Assembly: GCA_963799815.1 (NCBI GenBank)
Contig: CAWCYG010000001.1
Span: forward strand, 186,001 to 250,000
Reading direction: 5' to 3'
Source: JBDTSW01 sp963799815
GTDB taxonomy: Bacteria > Actinomycetota > Thermoleophilia > Solirubrobacterales > 70-9
DNA: 64,000 bases
Shown here: positions 35,333 to 43,931 of the stretch, piece by piece
Layout of the letters: each line of letters begins with the position of its first letter
Position numbering within the stretch: position 1 is the stretch's first letter
The notes under the pieces: generated by a model
Databases searched by the model: none
Seen by the model: the letters and a program-made list of their open reading frames with translations, nothing else
Told to the model about the DNA's origin: nothing
Translations under genes and position numbers: made by a program

Positions 35333-36436
35333 GGCGCCGCGCTCAGCAGGTACTCGCGGACGAAGCCGTCGAGGTCGCCGTCGAGCACGCGCTCGGCGTT
35401 GCCGGTCTCGTGCCCGGTGCGGTGGTCCTTGACCCGCTGGGTGGGATGCAGGGTGTAGGAGCGAATCTGAGAGCCCCACTCGGCGGCTTTCTGCTCACCC
35501 CGCTCGGCGGCCATCTGCTCGGCGAGCTTCCGCTCCTCCTCCTCGATCAGCTTCGAGCGCAGGAAGCGCATCGCTGTTGCCTTGTTCTGCGTCTGCGAGC
35601 GCTCGTTTTGACACTGGACCACGATCCCCGTGGGTACGTGGGTGATCCGCACCGCCGAGTCGGTCTTGTTCACGTGCTGACCCCCCGCGCCCGAGGCCCT
35701 GTAGGTGTCGACACGAAGGTCCTCCTCGTCGATCTCGACATCGACCTCCTCGTCCACGAGCGGCGCCACATCCACTTGGGCGAAGGCGGTGTGGCGCCGC
35801 TTTTGAGCATCGAAGGGGGAGATCCGCACGAGGCGATGGACCCCGCGCTCCGCGGCGAACAGCCCGTACGCGTTCTCGCCCTTCGCGATGAACGTGGCCG
35901 ACTTGATCCCGGCCTCCTCCCCCTCAGATGCCTCCTTCATCTCCACCCCGAAGCCGCGGCGCTCCGCCCACCGCAGGTACATCCGCAAGAGCATCTCGGC
36001 CCAGTCCTGGGAATCGGTGCCGCCGGCGCCGGATCGAACTGTCACGACCGCATCGCCGGAGTCGTAGGTTCCCGAAAACAGCCGCGCCTCCTCGAGCGTC
36101 TCGAGCCGTGATTCGATCGATCCGAGCTGCGTCCCGAGCTCAGCGGCGATCTCAGCGTCCTCGGCCGCCATCTCGGCCAGCTCGTCGAGGTCGGCGACGT
36201 CGCTCTCAAGGCCCCGATAGGTCGCGAGCCGATCCTGTGCCCGTTTGTGAGCAGTGGCCGTCTTCGAGGCGGATTCCTGGTCGTCCCAGAAGCCGGGCTG
36301 CTGCATCTTCGTCTCTAAGCGGGCTGCCTCGGACTCGAGCGCAGCCGGGTCAAAGGTAGTCCGCGAGCAGCTTGAAGCCGTCGCGGACCTGGGCGAGGCG
36401 CGCGGTGAGGTTGTCGATTGCAGGGGCCTCGGCCAT
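35329..36436 (-). CDS. prfB: Peptide chain release factor 2, with +1 programmed frameshift
   Basis: Translation starts MAEAPAIDNLTARLAQVRDGFKLLADYL and meets an in-frame TGA after 28 codons. Skipping the T of the TGA (site CTT TGA C) gives DPAALESEAARLETKMQQPGFWDDQ, the normal RF2 continuation, for a total of about 368 residues. Later motifs are RISPFDAQKRRH (the SPF stop-codon recognition tripeptide) and YRASGAGGQHVNKTDSAVRITH (GGQ for peptidyl-tRNA hydrolysis). RF2 reads UGA and UAA, and the frameshift makes its own level self-limiting. It precedes the FIST gene with a 4-base overlap. Confidence 0.94.
36350..36355 (-). other. prfB programmed +1 frameshift site (CTT TGA)
   Basis: On the minus strand the codons are GAC TAC CTT TGA C. 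The slippery CTT followed by TGA and C is identical to the well-known RF2 autoregulation site. The AGGGGG Shine-Dalgarno-like element that usually lies a few bases upstream is not present here (GCGGAC instead). Confidence 0.9.
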
Positions 36437-36528
36437 GGGCGCAAGGATACGAGGAGGCTCAGGCTCGCGCCTGGCGCACAAGTTCCGCCGGTCGGGACTG
36501 ATGCGCCACGGCCCCGCACGCGTGACGG

Positions 36529-36936
36529 CTACCCTTCCGGCTCGGGCTCCGCCGCGGCGGCGACGGCCTCCTCGAAGGTCTCGAAGCGCTGGCGCCAGCG
36601 GTAGATAAGACCGTCGCGGAAGGTGAAGAGGATCCCGAACTCGGTCTCGTCGGCGAGCTCGTCTCCCTCGTGCCAGCGCCACTGCCGCCGTGCGGCCGCC
36701 GCCACCTCGGTCGCGGTCAGCTCGACGACGCGGTCAAGCTCCACGCACGAGCGCAGCTCGCCGCTCGGGACCACCGTTGCCCAGCGCAGCACGGCGTCGA
36801 TGCCCCGGAAGTCGCCTTTGAGGCCCTCGACCTCGACCTCGGGGTGCAAGAGCGCGCTGAGGGTGGGCAGGTCCTGTTCGCGCAGCGAGTCGAGAGCGGC
36901 GCGAACCGTCTCGCCGGGGCTCAGGCCCCGTGGCAC
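36529..36936 (-). CDS. SnoaL/NTF2-like small protein
   Basis: About 135 residues from a GTG at 36936 that overlaps the secA stop by 16 bases; a longer frame from 36969 is possible. ETVRAALDSLREQDLPTLSALLHPEVEVEGLKGDFRGIDAVLRWA and ELADETEFGILFTFRDGLIYRWRQRFETFEEAV are typical of the nuclear transport factor 2 fold (helix-helix, then curved sheet), a fold used by many unrelated small enzymes and binding proteins. No catalytic residues can be assigned. It probably shares a transcript with secA. Confidence 0.75.
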   Translation of the reverse strand: MPRGLSPGETVRAALDSLREQDLPTLSALLHPEVEVEGLKGDFRGIDAVLRWATVVPSGELRSCVELDRVVELTATEVAAAARRQWRWHEGDELADETEFGILFTFRDGLIYRWRQRFETFEEAVAAAAEPEPEG

Positions 36937-39791
36937 TTCTTGTACTTCTTGCCCGAGCCGCACCAGCATGGGTCGTTGCGGCCGATCTTGGCCTCCTCGT
37001 CGCGGACGACCGCGCCCGTCGTCACGTCGCGATGGGTACCCGCCGGGGTCCCTGCTCCGTCGCCCTCGGGAGGTGACTCAGCAGCGGACGCGGCGGCGTC
37101 CACCGCGGCTGCGCCCCCAGCGGCGGTGGCGGCAGCCCGCGCCTCGCCGATAGCAGAGGGCTGATCCTCGGCCGGGCCTGAGTACTGAACCCCCGCCGAC
37201 CGCTCCTCCGGCTCGAACATCTCTTGCGCCTGCGCGGGCTCGACGTTCACCTCGACGTGGAAAATGACGCGGGCGAATTCCTCCCAAATCGCGTCCATGA
37301 GCTCGCGGAACATCGCGAAGCCCTCGTTCTTGTAGGCGACGAGGGGATCGATCTGGGCGAAGCCCCGCAGGTGGATGCCCTCGCGCATGTAGTCCATCTC
37401 GTAGAGGTGTTCGCGCCAGCGGTGGTCGATGATCTGCAGCAGGATCTGGCGCTCGAGGTAGCGCATGAGCTCGGGCCCGAACTCCTCCTCGCGCCGAGCG
37501 TAGGCGCGCTCGGCATCCTCGGCCACGAGCGTGCGGATGTCCTCGCGATCGGTGTTGGCGTCGAGCTCTGAGAGGTCGAGCTCGGTGGGCCAGAGGCCGC
37601 CCAGGCGAGTCTGGAGGCCCGCGATGTCCCACTCCTCGAAGACGTCGCCCGCGGTGTACTCATCGACCAGCCGGGAGGTGACATCACCGAGCTCGTCGCC
37701 CATCACCTCTGACATGTCGCGGCCCTCGAGGATCTCGCGCCGGTACTTGTAGATCACGCGGCGCTGCTCGTTCATGACGTCGTCGTACTCGAGGACGCGC
37801 TTGCGGATCAGGAAGTTCTGCTGCTCGACCTTCTTCTGGGCGTTCTCGATCTGCTTCGAGAGCAGCTTCGCCTCAAGCGGATACTCCTCGCCCTCCTCGT
37901 CGACGGGCCCGAGGCGATCGAGGATCTTGTAGATCCGCTCGCCCGCGAAGAGCCGGATCAGGTCATCCTCGGCGGAGAGGAAGAAGCGCGACTCGCCCGG
38001 ATCGCCCTGACGGCCTGAACGGCCCCGAAGCTGGTTGTCGATCCGCCGCGACTCGTGTCGCTCGGTGCCACAGATGAAGAGACCTCCGAAGGCCTTTACC
38101 TTCTCGCCCTCCTCGGAGGTCTGCTGCTCGAGCGCCGGCAGCACGTCCGTAACCGCATCGTCGAAGCCCTCCGCCCCGGGCTCGAGCCCGGTCTTTCGCA
38201 CCGCGATCCGAGCCATCTGATCGGGGTCGCCGCCGAGCTTGATGTCGACGCCGCGGCCCGCCATGTTGGTCGCGATCGTGACCGCGCCGATCCGGCCGGC
38301 CTGAGCGACCGTCTCGCCTTCGCGTTGGGCGTGTTCGGGCTTTGCGTTCAAGACGACGTGGTCGATGCCGCGACGGGTGAACTCGCCGGACAGCATCTCC
38401 GAGACCTCGACCGAGATCGTCCCGACGAGGACCGGCTGGCCCTTTTGGTTTCGCTCCTCGATCTCGTTTACCAGCGCCCTCCACTTGCCTCGTTTCGTCT
38501 TGTAGATGAGGTCGTTCTCGTCGAGGCGGACCATGTCCTTGTTGGTGGGGATGTCGATCACCGGCATCTCGTAGATCTTCATGAACTCCTGCGCCTCCGT
38601 GAGCGCCGTGCCCGTCATCCCCGAGAGCTTGTCGTAGAGCCGGAAGTAGTTCTGCAGGGTGATCGTCGCGAGCGTCTGGTTCTCCTCGCGGATCCGCACG
38701 CCCTCCTTCGCCTCGACGGCCTGGTGCAGCCCCTCCGACCAGCGTCGTCCCTCGAGGATCCGGCCCGTGAACTCGTCGATGATCTTGACCTCGCCATCGA
38801 TCACCGCATAGTCCTTGTCGCGCCTGTAGAGCGCCTCCGCCTTCAGCGACTGGATCAGGTGGTTGACGAGCGTCCCGTGCTCGGAGACGTAGAGGTTCTC
38901 GACGCCCAGGAACTGCTCGGCCTTCGCCACGCCCGCCTCGGTCGGCGCGACCGTCTTGTGCTTCTCGTCGTACTCGTAGTCGTGGTCCGCCTCCGACGTA
39001 TCGCGCGACTCCCCCAGGGACTTCAGCTTCGGCTTCGTCTCCTCGCCCACGAGTTGCTTGGCGAGACGGGCGAACGTGTAGTAGGTGTCGGCAGCCTGCT
39101 CGGGCTGGCCGGAGATGATGAGGGGGGTGCGCGCCTCGTCGATGAGGATGTTGTCGACCTCATCCACGATCGCGAAGATGTGCTGGGGCTGCACGGTCGC
39201 CTCGAGCGAGGGGGCCATGTTGTCGCGAAGGTAGTCGAAGCCGAACTCGGAGTTGGTCCCGTAGGTCACGCCGGCGCCGTAGGCCTGACGGCGAAGCTCG
39301 GGCGGCATCTGCGACTGGATGACCCCGACCGCGACGCCGAGCATGTTGTAGATCGGCGCCATCCACTCGGCGTCGCGCCTGGCGAGGTAGTCGTTGACCG
39401 TGACCAGGTGCACCGTGTCGCCGCCCAGCGTGTTCAAGAAGACGGCGAGGGTGGCCGTAAGCGTCTTGCCCTCACCGGTCTTCATCTCGGCGATCGCGCC
39501 GTCATGGAGGACCATTCCACCGATCAGCTGTACGTCGAAGTGGCGCTGGCCGAGGGTTCGCTTGGCGGCTTCGCGGACGAGCGCGAACGCCTCGGGGAGC
39601 ACGTCGTCGAGCGTCTCGTCGCCCTCCTGTACGCGCTTTCGGAGCTCGTCCGCGTGCTCGCGAAGCTCCGCCTCCTCGAGCAGCTCCATCTCCGGCTCGA
39701 AGCGGTTGATGACGTCGACCCGCTTCTCGAAGTCCTTCAACTTGCGCCCCTCGCCGACGCGAAGGGCGCGGTCTATGAGGCCCCTAGCCAC
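36921..39791 (-). CDS. secA: Preprotein translocase ATPase SecA
   Basis: 956 residues. Walker A is AEMKTGEGKTLTATLAVFLN, and Walker B/DEAD-like is FAIVDEVDNILIDEARTPLIISG. The preprotein-binding region and the helical scaffold follow, with MAGRGVDIKLGG and GTERHESRRIDNQLRGRSGRQGDPG from the second nucleotide-binding fold. The C-terminal zinc finger is KIGRNDPCWCGSGKKYKKCHG, which binds SecB or phospholipid. It drives export of unfolded proteins through SecYEG. Ala/Gly/Pro-rich sequence precedes the finger. Confidence 0.97.
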   Translation of the reverse strand: MARGLIDRALRVGEGRKLKDFEKRVDVINRFEPEMELLEEAELREHADELRKRVQEGDETLDDVLPEAFALVREAAKRTLGQRHFDVQLIGGMVLHDGAIAEMKTGEGKTLTATLAVFLNTLGGDTVHLVTVNDYLARRDAEWMAPIYNMLGVAVGVIQSQMPPELRRQAYGAGVTYGTNSEFGFDYLRDNMAPSLEATVQPQHIFAIVDEVDNILIDEARTPLIISGQPEQAADTYYTFARLAKQLVGEETKPKLKSLGESRDTSEADHDYEYDEKHKTVAPTEAGVAKAEQFLGVENLYVSEHGTLVNHLIQSLKAEALYRRDKDYAVIDGEVKIIDEFTGRILEGRRWSEGLHQAVEAKEGVRIREENQTLATITLQNYFRLYDKLSGMTGTALTEAQEFMKIYEMPVIDIPTNKDMVRLDENDLIYKTKRGKWRALVNEIEERNQKGQPVLVGTISVEVSEMLSGEFTRRGIDHVVLNAKPEHAQREGETVAQAGRIGAVTIATNMAGRGVDIKLGGDPDQMARIAVRKTGLEPGAEGFDDAVTDVLPALEQQTSEEGEKVKAFGGLFICGTERHESRRIDNQLRGRSGRQGDPGESRFFLSAEDDLIRLFAGERIYKILDRLGPVDEEGEEYPLEAKLLSKQIENAQKKVEQQNFLIRKRVLEYDDVMNEQRRVIYKYRREILEGRDMSEVMGDELGDVTSRLVDEYTAGDVFEEWDIAGLQTRLGGLWPTELDLSELDANTDREDIRTLVAEDAERAYARREEEFGPELMRYLERQILLQIIDHRWREHLYEMDYMREGIHLRGFAQIDPLVAYKNEGFAMFRELMDAIWEEFARVIFHVEVNVEPAQAQEMFEPEERSAGVQYSGPAEDQPSAIGEARAAATAAGGAAAVDAAASAAESPPEGDGAGTPAGTHRDVTTGAVVRDEEAKIGRNDPCWCGSGKKYKKCHGA

Positions 39792-39834
39792 CCTTTGAGG
39801 GTAACGGGCGAGGCGGGACGAGTCCGCGCCTGGC

Positions 39835-41406
39835 TCAGGCGTCCCGCTCGCGCAACTCGATCCGGCGAATCTTGCCCGTGAGCGTCTTCGGCAGCTCGTC
39901 GGTGAACTCGAGCTGACGCGGATATGCGTAGGCGGAGAGGTTCTTGCGCACGAAGCCCTTGATCTCCTCCGCCAGCTCGTCCGAGGGCTCCGCGCCCTCC
40001 GCGAGCACGATGTAGGCCTTGACGACGCTCCCCCTGCGCTCGTTTGGTGCGGCCACGGCAGCAGCCTCGCGGACAGCGGGATGCTCGATGCAGGCCGACT
40101 CGACCTCGAAGGGGCCGATGCGATACCCGGCCGAGATGATCACGTCGTCGGCCCGTCCGGCGTACCAGAAGTAGCCGTCTGAGTCTCGCTCCGCTGCGTC
40201 GCGCGTGTGGAACCACTCCCCGCCGAAGTCCTCCTCGCTCGCCTCCTCGTTCTCCCAGTAGGAGAGCGGATAGTGGGGGTTCGACCGGGCCCGCAGGCAG
40301 ATCTCGCCGCGCTCGCCGACTTCCACCTCTTCGTCGTCTTCGTCGAGGATGTGTACGTCCCACCCCGGCATCGGCTTGCCCATGGAGCCCTCCCGGACGT
40401 CCATGAACGGGAAGTTCGCACAGAGCGGATAGGACTCAGAAAGCCCGTAGTAGTCGAGCACCGTTACCCCGTACTGATCCCGGAACCAGCGAATCGCCTC
40501 CGGGTTGAGCGGCTCGCCCGCGGAGCAGACGCGACGGAATTTCTGCGGGTACCGCTCGGCGGCGTCGTCGATCGACATCATCGAGCGCATCGCGGTCGGC
40601 GTCGTGAACACATTGGTAACGCCGTGGCGCGAGAGCACCTCGAGCTGCTCATGGGGGTCGAATCCTCCCTCCCGCGCGTAGACCATCTGCGTGGCGCCAA
40701 GGCGCCAAGGGCCGAGCAGGGGCGCGATCCCCGCCGCCCAAGCCCATTCGCCCATGCCGTGAAAAAGCTCGCCGTCCTCGACCTGATGGCAGTAGAGGAA
40801 CTCCTCGTGGGCGAGGATGTAGCGGTGGGCATGGAGGATCCCCTTCGCGAGGCCCGTCGTTCCGGACGTGTAGTAGATCTGGGCCGGGTCGTCGGCGGAC
40901 GTCTCGAGCGTCTCGAAGTCGTCGCTCGCGCCGGCGAACAGGTCCTGGTCGAGGATCAGGACCTCCTCGACGAGCTCGCGTGGCATCCGATCGGCGTTGT
41001 CGGCGTCGGTGACCAGCACCCGTGGTCGCGAATCCTTGATCCGATGGCGGATGCCGTCGTCGCCGTAGAGCACCGACAGCGACAGAAGGACACCGCCCGC
41101 CTTCCACGCGCCGAGAAACATCGCGGCCGTCTCGGGCGAGGCCGGCGCGCAGACGGCCACCCGGTCGCCGGGCTCAACGCCGTGTGCGCTGAGCACGTTG
41201 GCGGCGCGGTTGGCTAGCGCCCGCTGCTCGCCCCAGCTGACGTCACGGCGGTTGCCGCGGAAGTCCTCGAAGACCATCGCCGGCTTTGAGTCCGGATGCT
41301 TGTCGCAGACGTCAGCGGCGATGTTGTAGGTGGTGGGGACGTCCCACTCGTGCTGCTCGCGGGCTTCCTCGTAGGTGGCGGGGTCGATCCCGGTCGCGGT
41401 CGCCAT
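39835..41406 (-). CDS. AMP-binding acyl-CoA synthetase
   Basis: 523 residues of the adenylate-forming superfamily. The P-loop is IYYTSGTTGLAKGILHAHRY, followed by VLDYYGLSESYPL (A5), YFWYAGRADDVIISAGYRIGPFEVESACIEHP (hinge, A8) and the catalytic lysine in PKTLTGKIRRIELRERD (A10). The pattern with AGEPLNPEAIRWF is that of medium-chain or aromatic acyl-CoA ligases (acetyl-CoA synthetase-like). It makes an acyl-CoA from a carboxylate, ATP and CoA; chain length cannot be told. It lies alone between secA and raiA. Confidence 0.9.
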   Translation of the reverse strand: MATATGIDPATYEEAREQHEWDVPTTYNIAADVCDKHPDSKPAMVFEDFRGNRRDVSWGEQRALANRAANVLSAHGVEPGDRVAVCAPASPETAAMFLGAWKAGGVLLSLSVLYGDDGIRHRIKDSRPRVLVTDADNADRMPRELVEEVLILDQDLFAGASDDFETLETSADDPAQIYYTSGTTGLAKGILHAHRYILAHEEFLYCHQVEDGELFHGMGEWAWAAGIAPLLGPWRLGATQMVYAREGGFDPHEQLEVLSRHGVTNVFTTPTAMRSMMSIDDAAERYPQKFRRVCSAGEPLNPEAIRWFRDQYGVTVLDYYGLSESYPLCANFPFMDVREGSMGKPMPGWDVHILDEDDEEVEVGERGEICLRARSNPHYPLSYWENEEASEEDFGGEWFHTRDAAERDSDGYFWYAGRADDVIISAGYRIGPFEVESACIEHPAVREAAAVAAPNERRGSVVKAYIVLAEGAEPSDELAEEIKGFVRKNLSAYAYPRQLEFTDELPKTLTGKIRRIELRERDA

Positions 41407-41472
41407 CTCTCCTCCTTCGGGCGTCTTTGCCGTTGGTACCCGCCCGCTGGCGCGGCTATGCCGCGGCCGGGG

Positions 41473-41820
41473 TCACGCTTCGGTGCCGCGCAGCCGCGCC
41501 TTGGCGCGCCGCGAACGCCAGCGCTTGCGCCGCTTCTCACGATGGCGCTTGACCTGGCGCCGGATGTCCTCTGCCGCCTCATGGATGGAATGCAGCATCT
41601 CGGGAGACGCCTCCCGGGCACGCAGGGTCTTCCCCTTGACGTGGAGCGTCGCCTCGACGATCTGGCTGTCGCGGATCGACGGGTTGCGCTCCTCGCTCAA
41701 CTCCACGTCGAGCGTGGCGAACTCGGACACCTGGCGCCCGGTGCGGGCGAACCGCTTCGCAACCGCCTCGCGCACGTCGTCGGTGACCTCGAAGTTCCGT
41801 CCCCTTACCTCGATCCGCAC
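41473..41820 (-). CDS. raiA: Short ribosome hibernation promoting factor (HPF/YfiA family)
   Basis: 115 residues: MRIEVRGRNFEVTDDVREAVAKRFARTGRQVSEFATLDVELSEERNPSI is the N-terminal beta-alpha-beta of the HPF fold. SPEMLHSIHEAAEDIRRQVKRHREKRRKRWRSRRAKAR is its second helix with a very basic tail. The C-terminal dimerisation domain of long HPF is missing, so this is the short form. It binds the ribosomal decoding site in stationary phase. Two genes downstream in reading order is secA, a common neighbourhood. Confidence 0.9.
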   Translation of the reverse strand: MRIEVRGRNFEVTDDVREAVAKRFARTGRQVSEFATLDVELSEERNPSIRDSQIVEATLHVKGKTLRAREASPEMLHSIHEAAEDIRRQVKRHREKRRKRWRSRRAKARLRGTEA

Positions 41821-41856
41821 GGCTCCGCTCCTCTCGGTGGTCGCTACGTGCCAATG

Positions 41857-42465
41857 CTACGCGTGCGCGAAAGCGAGGGCAAGGACGGTTTCGGATCCGG
41901 CTTGGCGGAGGGCATTCGCGCAAGCGGCGAGGGTGGTGCCAGTCGTGACCACGTCGTCTACGAGGATGGCTGCGAGCGGGCCCTTCGCCGTCGCTTGGAC
42001 GCGCGGCCCTCCTTCGAGCCGCTCGCTCCGCGAGCGGCCGACCTGCCGCCGGCCGTGGTCGCGGGCCAGGCAGTGCGAGAGTGGATTTCCCGTCCGCCTC
42101 GCCAGCTCGGTTGCGATCAGCTCGGCGGGGTCGAAGCCGCGCATGCGCGCGCGAAGCGGATCCGCGGGGACCGGGACGAGGGCCGCGTCGGGTGAAGCGA
42201 CGGGCGCCGCGGCGTCGATCGCCTCCGCAGCGACCCCCGCCAGCCGCAGCCGGCGGCCGAACTTGAGCTGGGCGACGAGGCGCCGTGCTGCGCCCTCGTA
42301 GGCCGCGGCGGCCCAGGCCGCGTCGACACCGGGGACCAGGAGCGGCCCGCCCGGAGCGTTGCGGATGGCCTTGATGCAAAGCGAGCAGGCGTCCTCCGCG
42401 GGGTCGCAGGGATCGGCGCAGATGGCGCACAGAGGCGGGGCGAGTATTGAGAGGAGCGAGCTCAG
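41857..42465 (-). CDS. comF: ComF family phosphoribosyltransferase-like protein
   Basis: About 202 residues. The frame is open from a TAG near 42511, but no ATG, GTG or TTG occurs before the conserved part; CTG at 42465 gives the best N-terminus (LSSLLSILAPPLCAICA). A four-cysteine zinc-ribbon-like segment is PLCAICADPCDPAEDACSLC. The middle has AYEGAARRLVAQLKFGRR and LVPVPADPLRARMRGFDPAELIA. The PRPP-binding motif is AAILVDDVVTTGTTLAACANALRQAG. ComF proteins support DNA uptake in competent bacteria; the exact reaction is unsettled. It follows thrC by 68 bases. Confidence 0.83.
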   Translation of the reverse strand: MSSLLSILAPPLCAICADPCDPAEDACSLCIKAIRNAPGGPLLVPGVDAAWAAAAYEGAARRLVAQLKFGRRLRLAGVAAEAIDAAAPVASPDAALVPVPADPLRARMRGFDPAELIATELARRTGNPLSHCLARDHGRRQVGRSRSERLEGGPRVQATAKGPLAAILVDDVVTTGTTLAACANALRQAGSETVLALAFAHA

Positions 42466-42533
42466 GTGGTGAACCGTGGCGGGGTCGGTCTGCCACGTCG
42501 CGCGCGGCTAGTGCCAAAGGTGCGGCGAAACCG

Positions 42534-43571
42534 TTACCCGAAGACGACCTTCTCGACGGCCGCGAGGTCGGCCTCGCAGCCGGTCACGGCCGGCGCCTTG
42601 CCCAGGGCCGTGTCGGGGTCCTTGAGGCCGTGGCCCGTGAGCACGCAAACCACCGTCTCCGGCACATCGCCCCCCTCGGGCGCGGGCAGGCCGTGCCGGA
42701 GCAGGCCCGCCACCGAGGCCGCCGACGCCGGCTCGCAGAAGACGCCCTCGGCGGAGGCGAGCAGGCGGTAGGCGTCGAGGATCTCCTCATCGGAAACCGC
42801 CGCGATTCGCCCGCGCGAAGCCGTGACGGCGGCCATCGCCTCCTCCCAGCGCGCCGGGTTGCCGATCCGGATTGCGGAGGCGACGGTCTCGGGGGCATCG
42901 ATCACGTGACCCTCGACCAACGGCGCCGCGCCCTCGGCCTGGAAGCCGTAGAGGACCGGGGCCGTCTCGTACTCGCCGAAGCCACGCCACCAGGCCGTGA
43001 TGTTGCCGGCGTTTCCGACCGGGATCGCCACAGCGCCCGGTCCTTCGCCGAGCTCGTCGCAGACCTCGAACGCGGCCGTCTTCTGGCCCTCGATGCGGTG
43101 CGGGTTGACGGAGTTCACGAGCTCCACCGGATGCTTCTGCGCGATCTCGCGGACGAGCTCGAGCGCTCTGTCGAAGTTCCCCCGGATCGCGACGACCTGG
43201 GCACCGTGCATGAGCGCCTGGGCGAGCTTGCCGGCCGCGATCTGGCCCTCCGGGACGATGACCGCGCCACGCATGCCGGCGCGCGCCGCGTAGGCGGCGG
43301 CGCTGGCCGCAGTGTTTCCTGTCGAGGCGCAGATCACGGCCTCCGCCCCGGCGCCCTTCGCACGCGATACGGCGAGGGTCATCCCGCGGTCCTTGAACGA
43401 GCCCGTGGGGTTCGCCCCCTCGAGCTTGAGCAAAACGCGAGCCCCGACGCGTTCGGAGATCGCCGGTGCCTCGACCAGCGGCGTCGAGCCCTCGTTCAGG
43501 CTCACGACCGGATCGTCCGGCTCCAGGGTGCCGAGCCGGTCGCGGTATCGCTCGATCAGTGGCGCCGGCAC
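42534..43571 (-). CDS. thrC: Threonine synthase
   Basis: 345 residues from a GTG at 43571, seven bases after the upstream cupin stop. The PLP lysine is in GANPTGSFKDRGMTLAVSRAKGAGA. The phosphate-binding loop is SIPVGNAGNITAWWRG-like (AIPVGNAGNITAWW), and substrate motifs ASTGNTAASAAAYAARAGM and GVFCEPASAASVAGL are present. It converts O-phosphohomoserine to threonine. hom and lysA lie upstream on the same strand, making an aspartate-family cluster; homoserine kinase is not seen in the window. Confidence 0.94.
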   Translation of the reverse strand: MPAPLIERYRDRLGTLEPDDPVVSLNEGSTPLVEAPAISERVGARVLLKLEGANPTGSFKDRGMTLAVSRAKGAGAEAVICASTGNTAASAAAYAARAGMRGAVIVPEGQIAAGKLAQALMHGAQVVAIRGNFDRALELVREIAQKHPVELVNSVNPHRIEGQKTAAFEVCDELGEGPGAVAIPVGNAGNITAWWRGFGEYETAPVLYGFQAEGAAPLVEGHVIDAPETVASAIRIGNPARWEEAMAAVTASRGRIAAVSDEEILDAYRLLASAEGVFCEPASAASVAGLLRHGLPAPEGGDVPETVVCVLTGHGLKDPDTALGKAPAVTGCEADLAAVEKVVFG

Positions 43572-43578
43572 GGACCCA

Positions 43579-43929
43579 CTACGCCGCGTAGCCCTCGCTG
43601 CCCATGAAATGGAGAGACACGTAAGGCTCATCTCCCACCACCCAGCTGTCGTGCCCCGGTGGGACATAGAAGAAGTCGCCGGGCTCCATGACCCGTTCGG
43701 TGCCGTCATCCATCGCCGCCATCGCCCGGCCGCTCAGGACAAGACCGACGTGCTCCACCCGGCATGACGTCTCGCCGGTCGCCGCCCCCACGTGCACCGA
43801 CCACTTCCAGCCGGGCTCATACGTTGCTCGGCCGAGTGTCATCGGGCCCACGACATAGGTCTCGAACCTTCCCTTCTCGAACTCTCGGAGCTCGGACGGG
43901 TCGTCGAGGTTGACGAGCGTCAAGTCCAT
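43579..43929 (-). CDS. Small cupin domain protein
   Basis: 116 residues from the ATG at 43929, two bases after the hom stop. It is one jelly-roll: YEPGWKWSVHVGAATGETSCRVEHVGLVLSGRAMAAMDDGTERVMEPGDFFYVPPGHDSWVVGDEPYVSLHFMG. The metal-ligand pattern is partly kept (His near the 'EHVGLVLSG' strand and His in GHDSW). It is inserted between homoserine dehydrogenase and threonine synthase, so it is co-transcribed with them. A regulatory or metal-binding role is only a guess. Confidence 0.82.
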   Translation of the reverse strand: MDLTLVNLDDPSELREFEKGRFETYVVGPMTLGRATYEPGWKWSVHVGAATGETSCRVEHVGLVLSGRAMAAMDDGTERVMEPGDFFYVPPGHDSWVVGDEPYVSLHFMGSEGYAA

Positions 43930-43931
43930 GC

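Noticed and set aside
38055..39881. 608-residue plus-strand open frame
   Set aside because: It is fully antisense to secA; composition is Leu/Val/Arg/Asp-skewed without motifs.
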